Shown here: positions 1-8,511 of the stretch, one piece after another | Position numbering within the stretch: the first letter of the stretch is position 1 | How the letters are laid out: every line of letters starts with the position of its first letter | NCBI RefSeq assembly: GCF_014841215.1 | Contig: NZ_JACYTR010000004.1 | Span: forward strand, 1 to 64,000 | Origin: Pseudomarimonas arenosa | Lineage (GTDB): Bacteria; Pseudomonadota; Gammaproteobacteria; Xanthomonadales; Xanthomonadaceae | Length of the DNA stretch: 64,000 bases | Reading direction: 5' to 3' | Notes under the pieces: generated by a model | The model's database searches: none | Seen by the model: the letters and a program-made list of their open reading frames with translations, nothing else | Told to the model about the DNA's origin: nothing | Translations under genes and position numbers: made by a program

Positions 1-26
1 GCAGCTTCGAACAACTTGTCGTGCAT
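1..26 (-). CDS. N-terminus of a gene running off the left edge
   Basis: On the minus strand an ATG at 26-24 is preceded by a good ribosome-binding site (GGAG about 10 bases upstream, within GGAGAGTGAGACCC) and opens a frame reading MHDKLFEA up to the window edge. Only eight codons are visible, so no family can be named. The RBS spacing and the open frame are the only support; it would lie downstream of, and in the same direction as, the DUF6491-type gene at 137-565. Confidence 0.45.
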
Positions 27-124
27 GGGTCTCACTCTCCGAAATCAGCCTGCGCTCGACAAAACGGAGGCTGTCGGCGTCAGACCAAAATTCTCAGTTA
101 CCCACTTGGAATTCGATAGAGGCT

Positions 125-139
125 GAAATATCCGGGCTA
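125..139. repeat. Fragment of the window's 24-bp-TIR element family
   Basis: GAAATATCCGGGCTA is identical to 15 bases of the terminal inverted repeat of the complete element at 63665-63922. Its last three bases form the TAG stop (read on the minus strand) of the gene at 137-565, so an old insertion or excision may have set the end of that gene. Confidence 0.55.
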
Positions 140-565
140 ATGGGCGGCCTGACCGCGACCTGTGCGGGCAATGGTCTGCAGGTACTCGTCGCGGCTGATC
201 GGCGTCACGCTGGCGACTCGGCAGCGATCGGGTTGCAGCGCCGGATTGTGCGCCGCGCCGACCTGCTCGTCGACATCGCCGCAGATCCGTCCGGCCGAAT
301 TGCGCGAGCGAAAATCCAGCGCCGAGGCATGGTACAGCCAGGGGCAGCTCCAACGCAGTTCGATCAGGAAGTGTTGGCGCCCGGCATCGATCAGCAGGCG
401 ATTGTTGTCGATCAGGAGGAATGCTTGTGCCGCCTTTGGATCCAGGCACTCGCTCAGCGGGCGGATCGGCGTCTGGCCGGGGCTGGGCCGCTGCTCCGCC
501 TGGGCCGGGGGCAGCAAGGCGCCCAGCAGCAAGACCCCGATCTTGAGTCCAATGCATTTCGACAT
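137..565 (-). CDS. Small secreted protein, DUF6491-like
   Basis: A 142-residue protein with a clear signal peptide (MSKCIGLKIGVLLLGALLPPAQA) followed by a mature domain with several cysteines, including SECLDP and RWSCPW, and an arginine-rich middle. I chose the ATG at 565-563 because GGGAGGT sits seven bases upstream; the frame continues far upstream without another RBS. The cysteine pattern and length resemble the DUF6491 family of periplasmic proteins of unknown function found in Lysobacterales, from memory of the family only. The stop codon is contributed by a fragment of a repeated element (125-139). Likely exported to the periplasm; no catalytic motif is visible. Confidence 0.7.
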   Translation of the reverse strand: MSKCIGLKIGVLLLGALLPPAQAEQRPSPGQTPIRPLSECLDPKAAQAFLLIDNNRLLIDAGRQHFLIELRWSCPWLYHASALDFRSRNSAGRICGDVDEQVGAAHNPALQPDRCRVASVTPISRDEYLQTIARTGRGQAAH

Positions 566-694
566 ATTGACCTCCCGGCCGCGGGCGGCAATGCTTGCTG
601 ACAAGAGTACCGCTGATTGGCCGACGCCACCCATACACGACAAGGACGCGACTGTGGTTCCATTCACCTTTGCTGAGCAGGCGGAACGCAGGTC

Positions 695-1345
695 ATGAGC
701 GGAAAAGCCCACACCCGCCGCCGCGTTCCGGCGCATGCACCCTCGCACTGGACGTTTTTTCGCCAGTGGCTGAAAAGCCCGCTGTCGATTGCCGCCATCT
801 CGCCTTCGAGTCGCCATCTGGCAAGGCAGATGCTGGCCGAGTTGCCGTCTCAGGCGCGCAAGGTAATCGAGCTCGGTGGCGGCACCGGTGTGTTCACCTC
901 GGCCCTGCTCGAACACGGCATTGTGCCGGACGAACTACTGGTGTTGGAACTGAACGAGGAGTTGCATCAGCACTTGCGACAGCGCTTTCCAGATGCAAGA
1001 GTGGAGTGCGGCGATGCGCGGGAATTGCCCTGCGTCGCCGAGCGCTGTGGCTTTCTCGATGACGGCCCTGCCGATGCTGTGCTCTCGGGACTTGGCCTGC
1101 TGTCGATGGGCAAGGAGACCCAGCACGCCATCATGGATGCAGCGTTCAAGGTGCTGCGACCGGAAGACGGCAGGTTCATCCAGTTCACCTACGGGCCGAC
1201 CTGTCCGGTGAAATCCGAGGTGTTGGCTGATCTCGGTCTGTCGGCACGGCGTGGCGGCTTGACCTGGTGGAACATGCCGCCGGCCACCGTCTATGTCTTC
1301 ACTCGCAACCGCAGTCGTCAAGTGACCACGGTGTCGATGCGCTAA
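695..1345 (+). CDS. SAM-dependent methyltransferase, phospholipid N-methyltransferase-like
   Basis: A 216-residue class I methyltransferase. The region SIAAISPSSRHLARQM followed by the SAM-binding glycine motif VIELGGGTGVFT (residues about 55-66) is the arrangement seen in the PmtA/phospholipid N-methyltransferase and rRNA-dimethylase-like group, where the first helix carries SP(S/T)xxLA. The acidic end of strand 2 (VLELNEEL) would bind the ribose of SAM. Substrate is inferred only: phosphatidylethanolamine or another membrane lipid is the family guess. No membrane segment is present. It stands alone, divergent from the DUF6491-like gene, with about 130 bp between their starts that must hold both promoters. 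Confidence 0.75.
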   Translation: MSGKAHTRRRVPAHAPSHWTFFRQWLKSPLSIAAISPSSRHLARQMLAELPSQARKVIELGGGTGVFTSALLEHGIVPDELLVLELNEELHQHLRQRFPDARVECGDARELPCVAERCGFLDDGPADAVLSGLGLLSMGKETQHAIMDAAFKVLRPEDGRFIQFTYGPTCPVKSEVLADLGLSARRGGLTWWNMPPATVYVFTRNRSRQVTTVSMR

Positions 1346-1679
1346 AGACGTTTGACGGCACCTCGTGATCTGAATGTCTTAGAACAGCTGCCCGAACAGG
1401 GCGTACCGCTGTCGTTGCACTATCGAGATTGCGCCCGTCATTGCGGCGAAAGTCGGATTCCAGTTCGCGCTTATGTCCGCGAAGCACAGGGCGACACCAA
1501 CACTTGCCGTCAGCCCGTCGGCGATTTGCTTCGCGCAGGCTGGCTTCGACAAGCTCAGCCAGCGTAGTGCAGCGGCCGTCGAAGGGGTTTCCAGTTGAGT
1601 TTCGGCCCTGAGTTGGCCGGAGGGTGCTGTTGCGTAGAACCAATCCAACGAAACAAGTCTCAGCAGTCTGTTGCGCAAC
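1346..1679. other. Intergenic region, no convincing gene
   Basis: About 330 bp between the methyltransferase and the convergent diguanylate cyclase gene. Short open frames occur on both strands but none has an RBS or recognisable protein pattern. It contains GGCTTCGACAAGCTCAGCC at 1542-1560, a dispersed-repeat motif related to the inverted repeat at 56160-56230. Confidence 0.5.
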
Positions 1680-2981
1680 TCAAGCGCTATCCGGATGGGC
1701 CATCTGCACCTGATTGCGGCCGCCGGCCTTGGCCAGGTACAGCACGCGGTCGGCTTCCGACATCATTTCGGTCAGGCTCTTGCGGCGGTCGAGGCAGACA
1801 CCGACGCTGGTGGTGACCGGAATCATCTGCTCACCAAACGGAATCTCGAGGCGTTCGATGCGCGCACGCAGGCCTTCGAAGAAGTACTCCGCCTCGGTGT
1901 GGCCGAGATCCGGGGTCAGTAGCGCAAACTCCTCACCACCGAAACGCGCCACCAGATCTTGCGGTCGCGCAAACTTGGCGATGGCGTTGGCCACCGCTTT
2001 CAAGGCCACGTCACCGCCGTCGTGGCCGTACGTGTCATTGATTTTCTTGAAGTGATCGATATCCAGCATCGCGGCATGCAGCTTCTTCTTGTGCGTACCG
2101 GCGTGATCAAACATCTGCTGGCCGCGCTCAAAGAAATAGCGCCGATTGGCAAGGCCGGTGAGGAAATCTTTGGTGGCCAGATCCTGCAGTGAACCGATCA
2201 GTTCGAGATTTTCGATGTTCTGCGAGATGCGGCAGAAGAACTCTTCGCGTGAGAAGGGCTTGTGCAGGAAATCATTGGCACCGTTCTTCAGGAACTGGGC
2301 CACCAGCGAACTCTTGTCGGCTCCGGATACGCCGATGATCGACAGGCGATCGCGCGAGTAATTGGTTCGCGCCTGACGGGTGAATTCGATGCCGGTCATC
2401 TCTGGCATCTCCTGGTCGGTCACCACCAGGCGAATCGAACTGTCTTCGTTCAGGCGCTCCAGGCCCTGCTTGCCATTGGCGGCAGATACCACGCCGAATC
2501 CGTACATCTGTAGCAATGAGGCGGTCAGCTGGCGGGCGGTTTCGGTGTCGTCAATGACCAGTGCCGTGATGCGGCGGTTGCGCTCCAGTCGGCGCACCAG
2601 CCAGACCAGATACTCAACGGCCCCTGGCGCATTCTTCAGGATGTAGTCGATGATCGAGCGGCTAAGCAGGCGTTGGCGCAAGTCTTCGTCGTACACACCG
2701 GTGACGATCACCGTGGGCAGATGACGGGCCAGAAAGTAGTCGACGATCTTGTCCTGATTGCCGTCGGCCAGCACCAGGCCGGTGATCACCAGCATGAACG
2801 GGCCCTGCGCTTCGATCGCCTGACCCGCTTCAGCCAGCGTGCGGGCGTGGATCACCGGAATGCCGAGTTGCCCCTCCAGCGCTTCGCCGACCATTTCCTG
2901 GAACATGCGAGAGTTTTCCACCAGCAAGATCTTCGCTGGCGTGCCCGCTAAGCTTGAAGAACTCTTTCGCTCCCCCGCCAT
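1680..2981 (-). CDS. Two-receiver response regulator with diguanylate cyclase domain
   Basis: A 433-residue soluble protein: receiver 1 (about 16-130), receiver 2 (about 138-255) and a GGDEF domain (about 270-433), the layout of PleD. The cyclase signature is GGEEF near residue 348, and an RxxD inhibitory site (RPQD) lies five residues before it, so product feedback by c-di-GMP is expected. Receiver 2 keeps the phosphoacceptor aspartate (VVTDQEMP). In receiver 1 the same place reads VITGLVLADG, with glycine for aspartate, so it is probably a pseudo-receiver used for dimerisation. The cognate kinase is not in the window. The gene is divergent from the SCPU pilus operon, a plausible but unproven c-di-GMP target. 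Confidence 0.92.
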   Translation of the reverse strand: MAGERKSSSSLAGTPAKILLVENSRMFQEMVGEALEGQLGIPVIHARTLAEAGQAIEAQGPFMLVITGLVLADGNQDKIVDYFLARHLPTVIVTGVYDEDLRQRLLSRSIIDYILKNAPGAVEYLVWLVRRLERNRRITALVIDDTETARQLTASLLQMYGFGVVSAANGKQGLERLNEDSSIRLVVTDQEMPEMTGIEFTRQARTNYSRDRLSIIGVSGADKSSLVAQFLKNGANDFLHKPFSREEFFCRISQNIENLELIGSLQDLATKDFLTGLANRRYFFERGQQMFDHAGTHKKKLHAAMLDIDHFKKINDTYGHDGGDVALKAVANAIAKFARPQDLVARFGGEEFALLTPDLGHTEAEYFFEGLRARIERLEIPFGEQMIPVTTSVGVCLDRRKSLTEMMSEADRVLYLAKAGGRNQVQMAHPDSA

Positions 2982-3549
2982 TCCCGTCCCCGTTCTGGTT
3001 GAGTCACTGACGGCGCCAATCGCAAGCTCCGCGTGTCACAAGTGTCCATGCAGCCTAGCGGCAGTGCAAGCCTTGCGGCTCGGACATTGCCGGGGCTTCT
3101 GCCGATTGCGCAGAGCCTGTTGGCCATCCGTATCGGTCCGCTGTACGCAGCCCGCCACAGCCGTGGTCTGCCGGTCGGCTCAGCCCCAGTTGAATTCCGG
3201 GTTAAGGATTCAGGCCTGGGAACGCCGGTGCGGCAGCACGGAGACTGTACTGAGCTTGCCGCACATTCTTCAAGAAAAAATTGACAATAAGCGGTAAGTT
3301 GTTGTAGATCATAAAAACGCTTTGAGATTTTCAGGGCAAGGCGGGTGGGGCGGACGGCGCTGAGGTCGTTCGCCAAGGGAGCGGAATCCGTCTCGGCGCC
3401 GGAGGTGCCGAGCGACAGGGATGTGCCACACCGAAGCGCTGGAGGAGTGCGGGGATTCATCGCGCCTGAGGACGCATGGCCCCGCCCAGCCAACCCGGGG
3501 TTCGCTCCGGTTTCCCGGAGCAGTCGACAACGACTCAGGGAGCGTGACC
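2982..3549. other. Long divergent intergenic region with structured leader
   Basis: About 570 bp between the diguanylate cyclase and the pilus operon. No protein-like frame is supported. A perfect TTGACA occurs at 3281-3286. The 240 bp before the pilin ATG can form several hairpins: GGCGGAC with GTTCGCC (around 3350-3375), CTCGGC with GCCGAG (around 3392-3412), GCGGGG with CCCCGC, and a perfect 7-bp stem with a TTTC loop at 3504-3521. I could not match it to a known riboswitch consensus. Confidence 0.5.
3281..3310 (+). promoter_or_regulatory. Possible promoter of the SCPU pilus operon
   Basis: A perfect -35 hexamer TTGACA (3281-3286) is followed after 16-18 bases by only weak -10 candidates (TGTAGA or TAGATC). 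If used, it would give a leader of roughly 240 bases before the pilin start at 3550. Tentative. Confidence 0.25.
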
Positions 3550-4092
3550 ATGAACTTACTTTCTTCTCCGTATGCGCGACGGCTGGTCGCTGGCTCTGCC
3601 GCCGCCGTCTTTATCAGCGGTGCCGCATGGGCGGCCACCGATACCGACAACCTCAGCGTGACAGCCGAGGTCGTGGCCGATTGCACCGTGGTGGTAGCCA
3701 CCGATGTTGCATTCGGCAACTACCTGCCGATCACCACCCATGGCGCCGCCGGCGCTGATCTCGACAATACTGCGGGTGATATCGACATCACCTGCACCGA
3801 TGGCTCGTCTTACACCGTGACTTTGGGCCAGGGGAGCAATGCCGGTGGTGGCTCGACCGATGCCGACCCCGACCGGCGCATGATCAGTGGCGGCGATTTC
3901 CTCTCCTACAGCCTGTTCAGCGATGCCGGCTTCACGACCGAATGGGGTAATACGGCGGGCACCGGCGTGGCTGGGACCGGCGATGGCGCGGCGAGTCCGG
4001 ATGGCCTGACCATCTATGCGCGTGTGCCCAGAGGGCAGGATGTGCCGCAGGGCAGCTATGCCGATACCGTTGTGGTCACCGTGACGTTCTGA
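3550..4092 (+). CDS. Spore-coat protein U (SCPU) domain pilin
   Basis: A 180-residue exported protein with a signal peptide ending around GAAWA and one SCPU domain, the beta-sandwich pilin fold of archaic (Csu-like) chaperone-usher pili. Typical features are the paired cysteines (VVADCTVVV and DITCTDG), the VAFGNY motif and the C-terminal donor-strand-like end GSYADTVVVTVTF. The ATG at 3550 is chosen because GGGAG lies upstream (CAGGGAGCGTGACC) and it starts directly on the signal peptide. Its TGA overlaps the ATG of the chaperone gene (TGATG), so translation is probably coupled. Likely the major subunit of a surface fibre assembled by the next two genes. Confidence 0.9.
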   Translation: MNLLSSPYARRLVAGSAAAVFISGAAWAATDTDNLSVTAEVVADCTVVVATDVAFGNYLPITTHGAAGADLDNTAGDIDITCTDGSSYTVTLGQGSNAGGGSTDADPDRRMISGGDFLSYSLFSDAGFTTEWGNTAGTGVAGTGDGAASPDGLTIYARVPRGQDVPQGSYADTVVVTVTF

Positions 4093-4832
4093 TGCAGCGC
4101 GCGTCCTGGCGGGGGCAGGGATGGCGCGGCACTCGGGTCGGTGGGCTGCTTTGTGGCCTGTTGTTTGCTGGGCTGAGTTCAGCGGCAAGCCTGCAAATCA
4201 ACCCGACCCGAGTCGAGATCGATCAGGACAGTCGGGTGGTTGCACTAACGTTACGCAACAGCGGCAGCGACGATGCCAATGTGCAGCTCGAACTGGTGCA
4301 GTGGACCCAAGTCGAGGGCGAGGATCACTACCAGCCGACGACTGAACTGCTGGCTACGCCGCCGATCTTCAGTCTCGCCGCCGGTTCTCAGCAGATCATT
4401 CGCGTCGGCCTGCGCGGCACGCCCGATGAACAGCGTGAGCGAGCCTTCCGCCTCTACGTGCAAGAGCTGCCGCCATCGGCAGAACAAGGCTTTCGCGGTC
4501 TGCGCATGATGTTGCGCATGAGTCTGCCGGTTTTCATTGCCCCGGTCAGCGGAAAGTCCGGGCCTGAGCTTGAGTGGCGGCTGCGTAGACTGTCAGTTCA
4601 TGAGGTGGAACTGAGTGTGGTGAATCGAGGCAATGGTCGTGCGCAGGTGTCAGAGTTGAGCCTGGAACACCGTGGCAAGCGCCTGGTGCCGGGAGGCATG
4701 GCCTATGTGCTGGCGGGGGCCACGCGTTCCTGGACACTGCAATCTCCCGCTGATCTGGCCGACGATGCGCAGCTCGCATTGACAGCCCGAATCGATGGCG
4801 TTCAGTACGGCAGCCAATTGTCCGTCCATTGA
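4092..4832 (+). CDS. Periplasmic pilus chaperone, PapD family
   Basis: A 246-residue protein with a signal sequence (LLCGLLFAGLSSA) followed by SLQINPTRVEIDQ, the first strand of the PapD-like immunoglobulin domain. The subunit-binding G1/F1 region is recognisable in FRLYVQELPP and LRMMLRMSLPVFI. It would hold SCPU subunits by donor-strand complementation in the periplasm and pass them to the usher. The start overlaps the pilin stop by one base, and the 3' end overlaps the usher gene by 38 bases, so the four genes look like one transcript. Confidence 0.88.
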   Translation: MQRASWRGQGWRGTRVGGLLCGLLFAGLSSAASLQINPTRVEIDQDSRVVALTLRNSGSDDANVQLELVQWTQVEGEDHYQPTTELLATPPIFSLAAGSQQIIRVGLRGTPDEQRERAFRLYVQELPPSAEQGFRGLRMMLRMSLPVFIAPVSGKSGPELEWRLRRLSVHEVELSVVNRGNGRAQVSELSLEHRGKRLVPGGMAYVLAGATRSWTLQSPADLADDAQLALTARIDGVQYGSQLSVH

Positions 4833-7800
4833 GCGGCGACGGTACGCTTCAGCGTACTGGGTCGCGGCCCTGATCTCACTGTCACTGCTGTTCTGCTCGC
4901 CGCTGCGGGCCGCGCATCTGGTCGACGTTCGGACTGGCAACTGGTCTGATCGACTGCGTCTTGTGTTCGAAGTGGAGCAAGGCATCGAAGTCGAGCAGCA
5001 CTACGCTGAGCGACGACTTGAGCTGCATCTGCCGGGGCTTGATCGGGGGCGGTTGCAGCAGCTGATCGACGCCCGGCAACTGCGTGATCAGTCCCTGATC
5101 AGGGAATATCGGATTGAGTCCCTGCAAGCCGATGACGTCGTTCTGGTGCTGGAACTGGCGGAAGAGGTCAATCCGGCTTTGATGGTGCTGCGACCGCAGT
5201 CCGGCCATGCGCATCGCTTCGTACTCGATCTCAAGTTCGTCAAGTCGCCGCTGGTTGTCTCATCCCGATTGGCCGTGCCAGGGCCAGGCACGCAGCCCGA
5301 AGCCCAGCTTGGTTCAACGCCGCCTCCCTCCCCGCAAGCCGTTGCGCTGGCGGCAAGCCGGGTTCGGAGCCTGCGAATTGGCGAGTGGCCGGATCGCACC
5401 CGTCTGGTGATCGAAACGGATCGGGCGCAGCCCTTTGCGCTGCCGGCGAATACCGGCCGTCAGCTGGACCTGCGCGTCGAGCAAATCGATGCAGGTTCGC
5501 TGCAAGCGGCGCTGGCCGCCGCGCTATCCAGTCAGCATCGTCTGATTGCCCGGGGCAGGGCGGAGGCGGCCGGTCCTGGTGCGGCGGTTCTTAGCCTTCA
5601 GTTGCGTTCTGATACCCAGGTCATTGGCTTCAATTTGTTACCAGAAGGCAGGTTTGGCCATCGGCTGGTGCTGGACTTATTGCCGGCGCCCGAGCGGGAA
5701 AGCGTGCCAGTGGCGGCTGAAACTGCTCGCAGCAGCTCAGTGGCTGTCGATCAAGCGCCCGCTGCCTTGCCGAATCTGCTGTGGCTGGAGGCAAGTCTGA
5801 ATCGCCAACACGAACGGCGCACCGTGTTGGCACTGCAGCAGCAAGAACACCTGCTGCTGGCCGCTGCGGATCTGCAGCGCTGGCGGCTGCGCTTGCCAAC
5901 CCAAGCCGATGTGGTTGAAGACGGGGAGGAATGGTATCGGCTGGACCGCCTGGGCATACAGCATTCGCTGGATCGCCCGCTATCCGTGCTTGATCTGAAC
6001 GCACCCGCTGCGTTGTTCGAGGCGGCGGCGCTGTCGCCTCAGGGTCGACAACGGATACCGCCCATGCCCTCGCCCTTGGGCGGCTACCTTAACTACGACC
6101 TCAGCGTCAGCGAGATCGACGGGCAGTCGAGTGGAGCGGGCTTCTTTGAACTGGCGGCGTTTCGATCGGCTCTCAACGCCACGACCACGGCGCTTTGGAA
6201 TCGCTCATCGGATTCGCAGAAGTATCGCCTGCTGCGATTGGAGACTGCCCTGCGCCACGATGACCCCGAGCACATGCGCAGCTGGGTCATCGGCGATTCG
6301 ATCAGTCGCGCCACTGGCTGGAGTGGCGCCGTGCGCTTTGCCGGTCTGCAGTGGGGGCGCAACTTCAGCACGCAACCGGATTACCTCACTCTGCCGACAG
6401 TGGCGGTCGCCGGGGAAGCTGCCCTGCCTTCGATAGTCGAGCTGTATGTCAACGATGCCTTGCGTCTACGTCAGGACATTCCACCGGGGCCGTTCAGTAT
6501 CGACCAGATTCCGACCATCACCGGACAAGGTGACGTGCGGGTAGTGGTGCGTGATGCCCTCGGTCGCGAGCAGGTGCTGACCCAGGAGTTCTATGCCAGC
6601 GCGCAATTGCTGCGTCCGGGCTTGCATGACTGGTCGGTCGAACTCGGCTCGGTTCGAGAGGACTTTGGGCTACAGAGCAGCAACTACGGTGCAACTCTGG
6701 CCAGCACCACCCATCGTTATGGGGTTGCCGATTGGATGACCGCTGAGGCCCACGCCCAATGGCTGAAGGACCAGACAATGGTCGGCGTCGGCGGGGTCTG
6801 GCGTTTGCCGGTGAGCGGTGTGATCCAGGCAGCTACCGCGGTCAGCGAATCCGAGCAAGGCCGCGGTCAGCTGTTCAGCCTTGGCGGTCAGCTCCAGGGC
6901 GAATGGCTGAGCGTCGGTGCCGAGAGTCAATGGGTCAGCACGGAATTCCGGCGCACCGGCATGCGCGCCGACGAAGCGTTGCCCTCACGGCAGCTGCGGG
7001 CCTACCTTAGCACGCGGTTTGGTTATGGCAATTCCTTGGGGCTGTCCTGGACCGAGCAGCGCATTCGACAGGCACAGGACATCAAGTTCGCCAGTGTGCG
7101 CTTCAGCCGCGGGCTGGGGCAGCTGGGTTTCTTCAGCCTGAGCACCCTGTACTACCCGATTGATCGCGAACTCGCGGTCAACCTGTCCCTGACATTTCCG
7201 ATCGGACACACCGGCGATCGCGTCAGCCTCAATGCAGCGCGGCAGAACGCCAGGGATCAGGGCTCGGTGCGATGGCGACGCAGCCTGCCGGCGGGAACCG
7301 GTTACGGGTACGACCTGCAAACGGGGTTCGGTGAATCAAGCGCCCAACGCGCCGCCATTGCCTGGCAAAACGACTATGGCCGCTGGCGAGTTGAGGGCGC
7401 CTATGCGAATGCCAGCCTGGCCGGCCGAGCGGATGCGGCGGGCGGCATCGGAATGATCGAAGGACACGCCTTTGCTTCGCGCAGCATACGTGATGGTTTT
7501 GCAGTCGTGCGGGTGCCCGGTCGCCAGGGCGTGCGGGTTTACGCCGAGAATCAGACGGTGGCGACCACCAATGCTGAAGGTGTGGCGATCGTGCCTGGAT
7601 TGCGCGCCTACCAGCGCAACCGGGTTGGCATCGAACAGGCCGATCTGCCTTTGGGGATGCGCGTGGACCAGGTGGAACAGCTTGTGGTGCCCTACGCACG
7701 CGCCGGTGTGGTGCTGGACTTCTGCCCGGCGCACAGTCGCGACGCCTTCTTTCGCGTTGTATTGGCCGATGGCAACGTGCTGCCCGTGGGCGCGGCGCTG

Positions 7801-7986
7801 GAGTGGGCGGGCAAGCGATGGCCAGTGGGCTTTCGTGGGGAGGCCTATGTCACCGGGCTGGATGCGCACAGCCGCCTGAGCGCACACTACGAGGGTCGAA
7901 CCTGCGAGATCGAATTGCAGGTGCCGGATTCCGTCGAGCCGCTGCTCGATCTGGGGACCATCGTCTGTCATGAGGTGAACCAATGA
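4795..7986 (+). CDS. Outer-membrane usher with two N-terminal AMIN-like domains
   Basis: A 1063-residue exported protein. After a signal segment (about 20-40) come two AMIN-like modules: residues 41-150 (VRTGNWSDRLRLVFEV through HRFVLDLKF) and 187-299 (LRIGEWPDRTRLVIET through HRLVLDLLP). The fimbrial usher follows from about 324, with a middle-domain segment (GEAALPSIVELYVN, IPPGPFSIDQIP), beta-barrel strands, and a C-terminal region with two cysteines. AMIN domains are known from AmiC and PilQ, where they bind peptidoglycan; finding them on an usher is unusual and suggests the pore is anchored to the cell wall. The ATG at 4795 lies inside the chaperone gene; no later in-frame start precedes the signal peptide. 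The GC content and frame are continuous, so a sequencing fusion is unlikely. Confidence 0.87.
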   Translation: MAFSTAANCPSIERRRYASAYWVAALISLSLLFCSPLRAAHLVDVRTGNWSDRLRLVFEVEQGIEVEQHYAERRLELHLPGLDRGRLQQLIDARQLRDQSLIREYRIESLQADDVVLVLELAEEVNPALMVLRPQSGHAHRFVLDLKFVKSPLVVSSRLAVPGPGTQPEAQLGSTPPPSPQAVALAASRVRSLRIGEWPDRTRLVIETDRAQPFALPANTGRQLDLRVEQIDAGSLQAALAAALSSQHRLIARGRAEAAGPGAAVLSLQLRSDTQVIGFNLLPEGRFGHRLVLDLLPAPERESVPVAAETARSSSVAVDQAPAALPNLLWLEASLNRQHERRTVLALQQQEHLLLAAADLQRWRLRLPTQADVVEDGEEWYRLDRLGIQHSLDRPLSVLDLNAPAALFEAAALSPQGRQRIPPMPSPLGGYLNYDLSVSEIDGQSSGAGFFELAAFRSALNATTTALWNRSSDSQKYRLLRLETALRHDDPEHMRSWVIGDSISRATGWSGAVRFAGLQWGRNFSTQPDYLTLPTVAVAGEAALPSIVELYVNDALRLRQDIPPGPFSIDQIPTITGQGDVRVVVRDALGREQVLTQEFYASAQLLRPGLHDWSVELGSVREDFGLQSSNYGATLASTTHRYGVADWMTAEAHAQWLKDQTMVGVGGVWRLPVSGVIQAATAVSESEQGRGQLFSLGGQLQGEWLSVGAESQWVSTEFRRTGMRADEALPSRQLRAYLSTRFGYGNSLGLSWTEQRIRQAQDIKFASVRFSRGLGQLGFFSLSTLYYPIDRELAVNLSLTFPIGHTGDRVSLNAARQNARDQGSVRWRRSLPAGTGYGYDLQTGFGESSAQRAAIAWQNDYGRWRVEGAYANASLAGRADAAGGIGMIEGHAFASRSIRDGFAVVRVPGRQGVRVYAENQTVATTNAEGVAIVPGLRAYQRNRVGIEQADLPLGMRVDQVEQLVVPYARAGVVLDFCPAHSRDAFFRVVLADGNVLPVGAALEWAGKRWPVGFRGEAYVTGLDAHSRLSAHYEGRTCEIELQVPDSVEPLLDLGTIVCHEVNQ

Positions 7987-8420
7987 CCAAGCGATTGTCG
8001 TGTCGGTGGCTGATTGCAGGCTGCGGCCTGTTGCCTTGCAGCGTACTGGCCTGTTCGGTGACCAGCAGTGGGGTAGCCTTTGGCGCATACAACGTATTCG
8101 ATGTCAGCCCCGTCGAGGTGGCCGGCGCTATCACGGTCGACTGCGCCACGCCCTATACCGTGTCGCTCAGCGTCAGTCTGAACAACGGCAGCTTCGCGCC
8201 ACGCCGTCTGGACTCGCTTGACGACAGCCTCGACTACTACCTGTACACTGATCCGGCACGCACCACCATCTGGGGCGATGGCACATCAGGCACGTCGACC
8301 GTGGCGGGCAGCGGCAGCGGCTCGCCGGTCGATCACACGGTGTACGGCCGCATTCCCGCGCTGCAGGACGTCAAGGCCGGCAGCTATGCCGATACCATTA
8401 TCGTCACCCTGGAATGGTGA
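7983..8420 (+). CDS. Second SCPU-domain protein, minor subunit or tip
   Basis: A 145-residue protein with a signal peptide and a single compact SCPU domain. The cysteine pair is CSVTSSGVAFGAY and VDCATPYTV, and the end GSYADTIIVTLEW parallels that of the first pilin. The start overlaps the usher stop (ATGA), indicating coupling. It is shorter than the first pilin (145 versus 180 residues) and is the last gene of the operon; in Csu-like systems the gene after the usher often encodes the tip adhesin, but that protein normally has two domains, so minor subunit is an equal possibility. Confidence 0.85.
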   Translation: MTKRLSCRWLIAGCGLLPCSVLACSVTSSGVAFGAYNVFDVSPVEVAGAITVDCATPYTVSLSVSLNNGSFAPRRLDSLDDSLDYYLYTDPARTTIWGDGTSGTSTVAGSGSGSPVDHTVYGRIPALQDVKAGSYADTIIVTLEW

Positions 8421-8447
8421 GCGGCCGCCGTGCGGAACAGCGGCCGC
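8421..8447. terminator. Possible hairpin terminator between convergent genes
   Basis: GCGGCCGC occurs at 8421-8428 and again at 8440-8447. Being self-complementary, the two copies form an 8-bp GC stem with an 11-base loop directly after the last pilus gene. No T-run follows, so an intrinsic terminator is only a possibility. Confidence 0.35.
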
Positions 8448-8511
8448 GCGCGCGGACTTGAAGTCGAGCAGGATGTTCAGACTTCAAGTTGCCGAAGCAA
8501 TCGCTGCGCGC

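Noticed and set aside
1352-1567. 71-codon frame after the methyltransferase
   Set aside because: No RBS and it runs into a dispersed repeat.
3412-3500. Possible c-di-GMP-I (GEMM) riboswitch before the pilus operon
   Set aside because: Fragments such as GACAGGG and GGACGCA occur, but the order, the GNRA-capped P1b stem and the AAACC/GGU elements of the consensus are not present.
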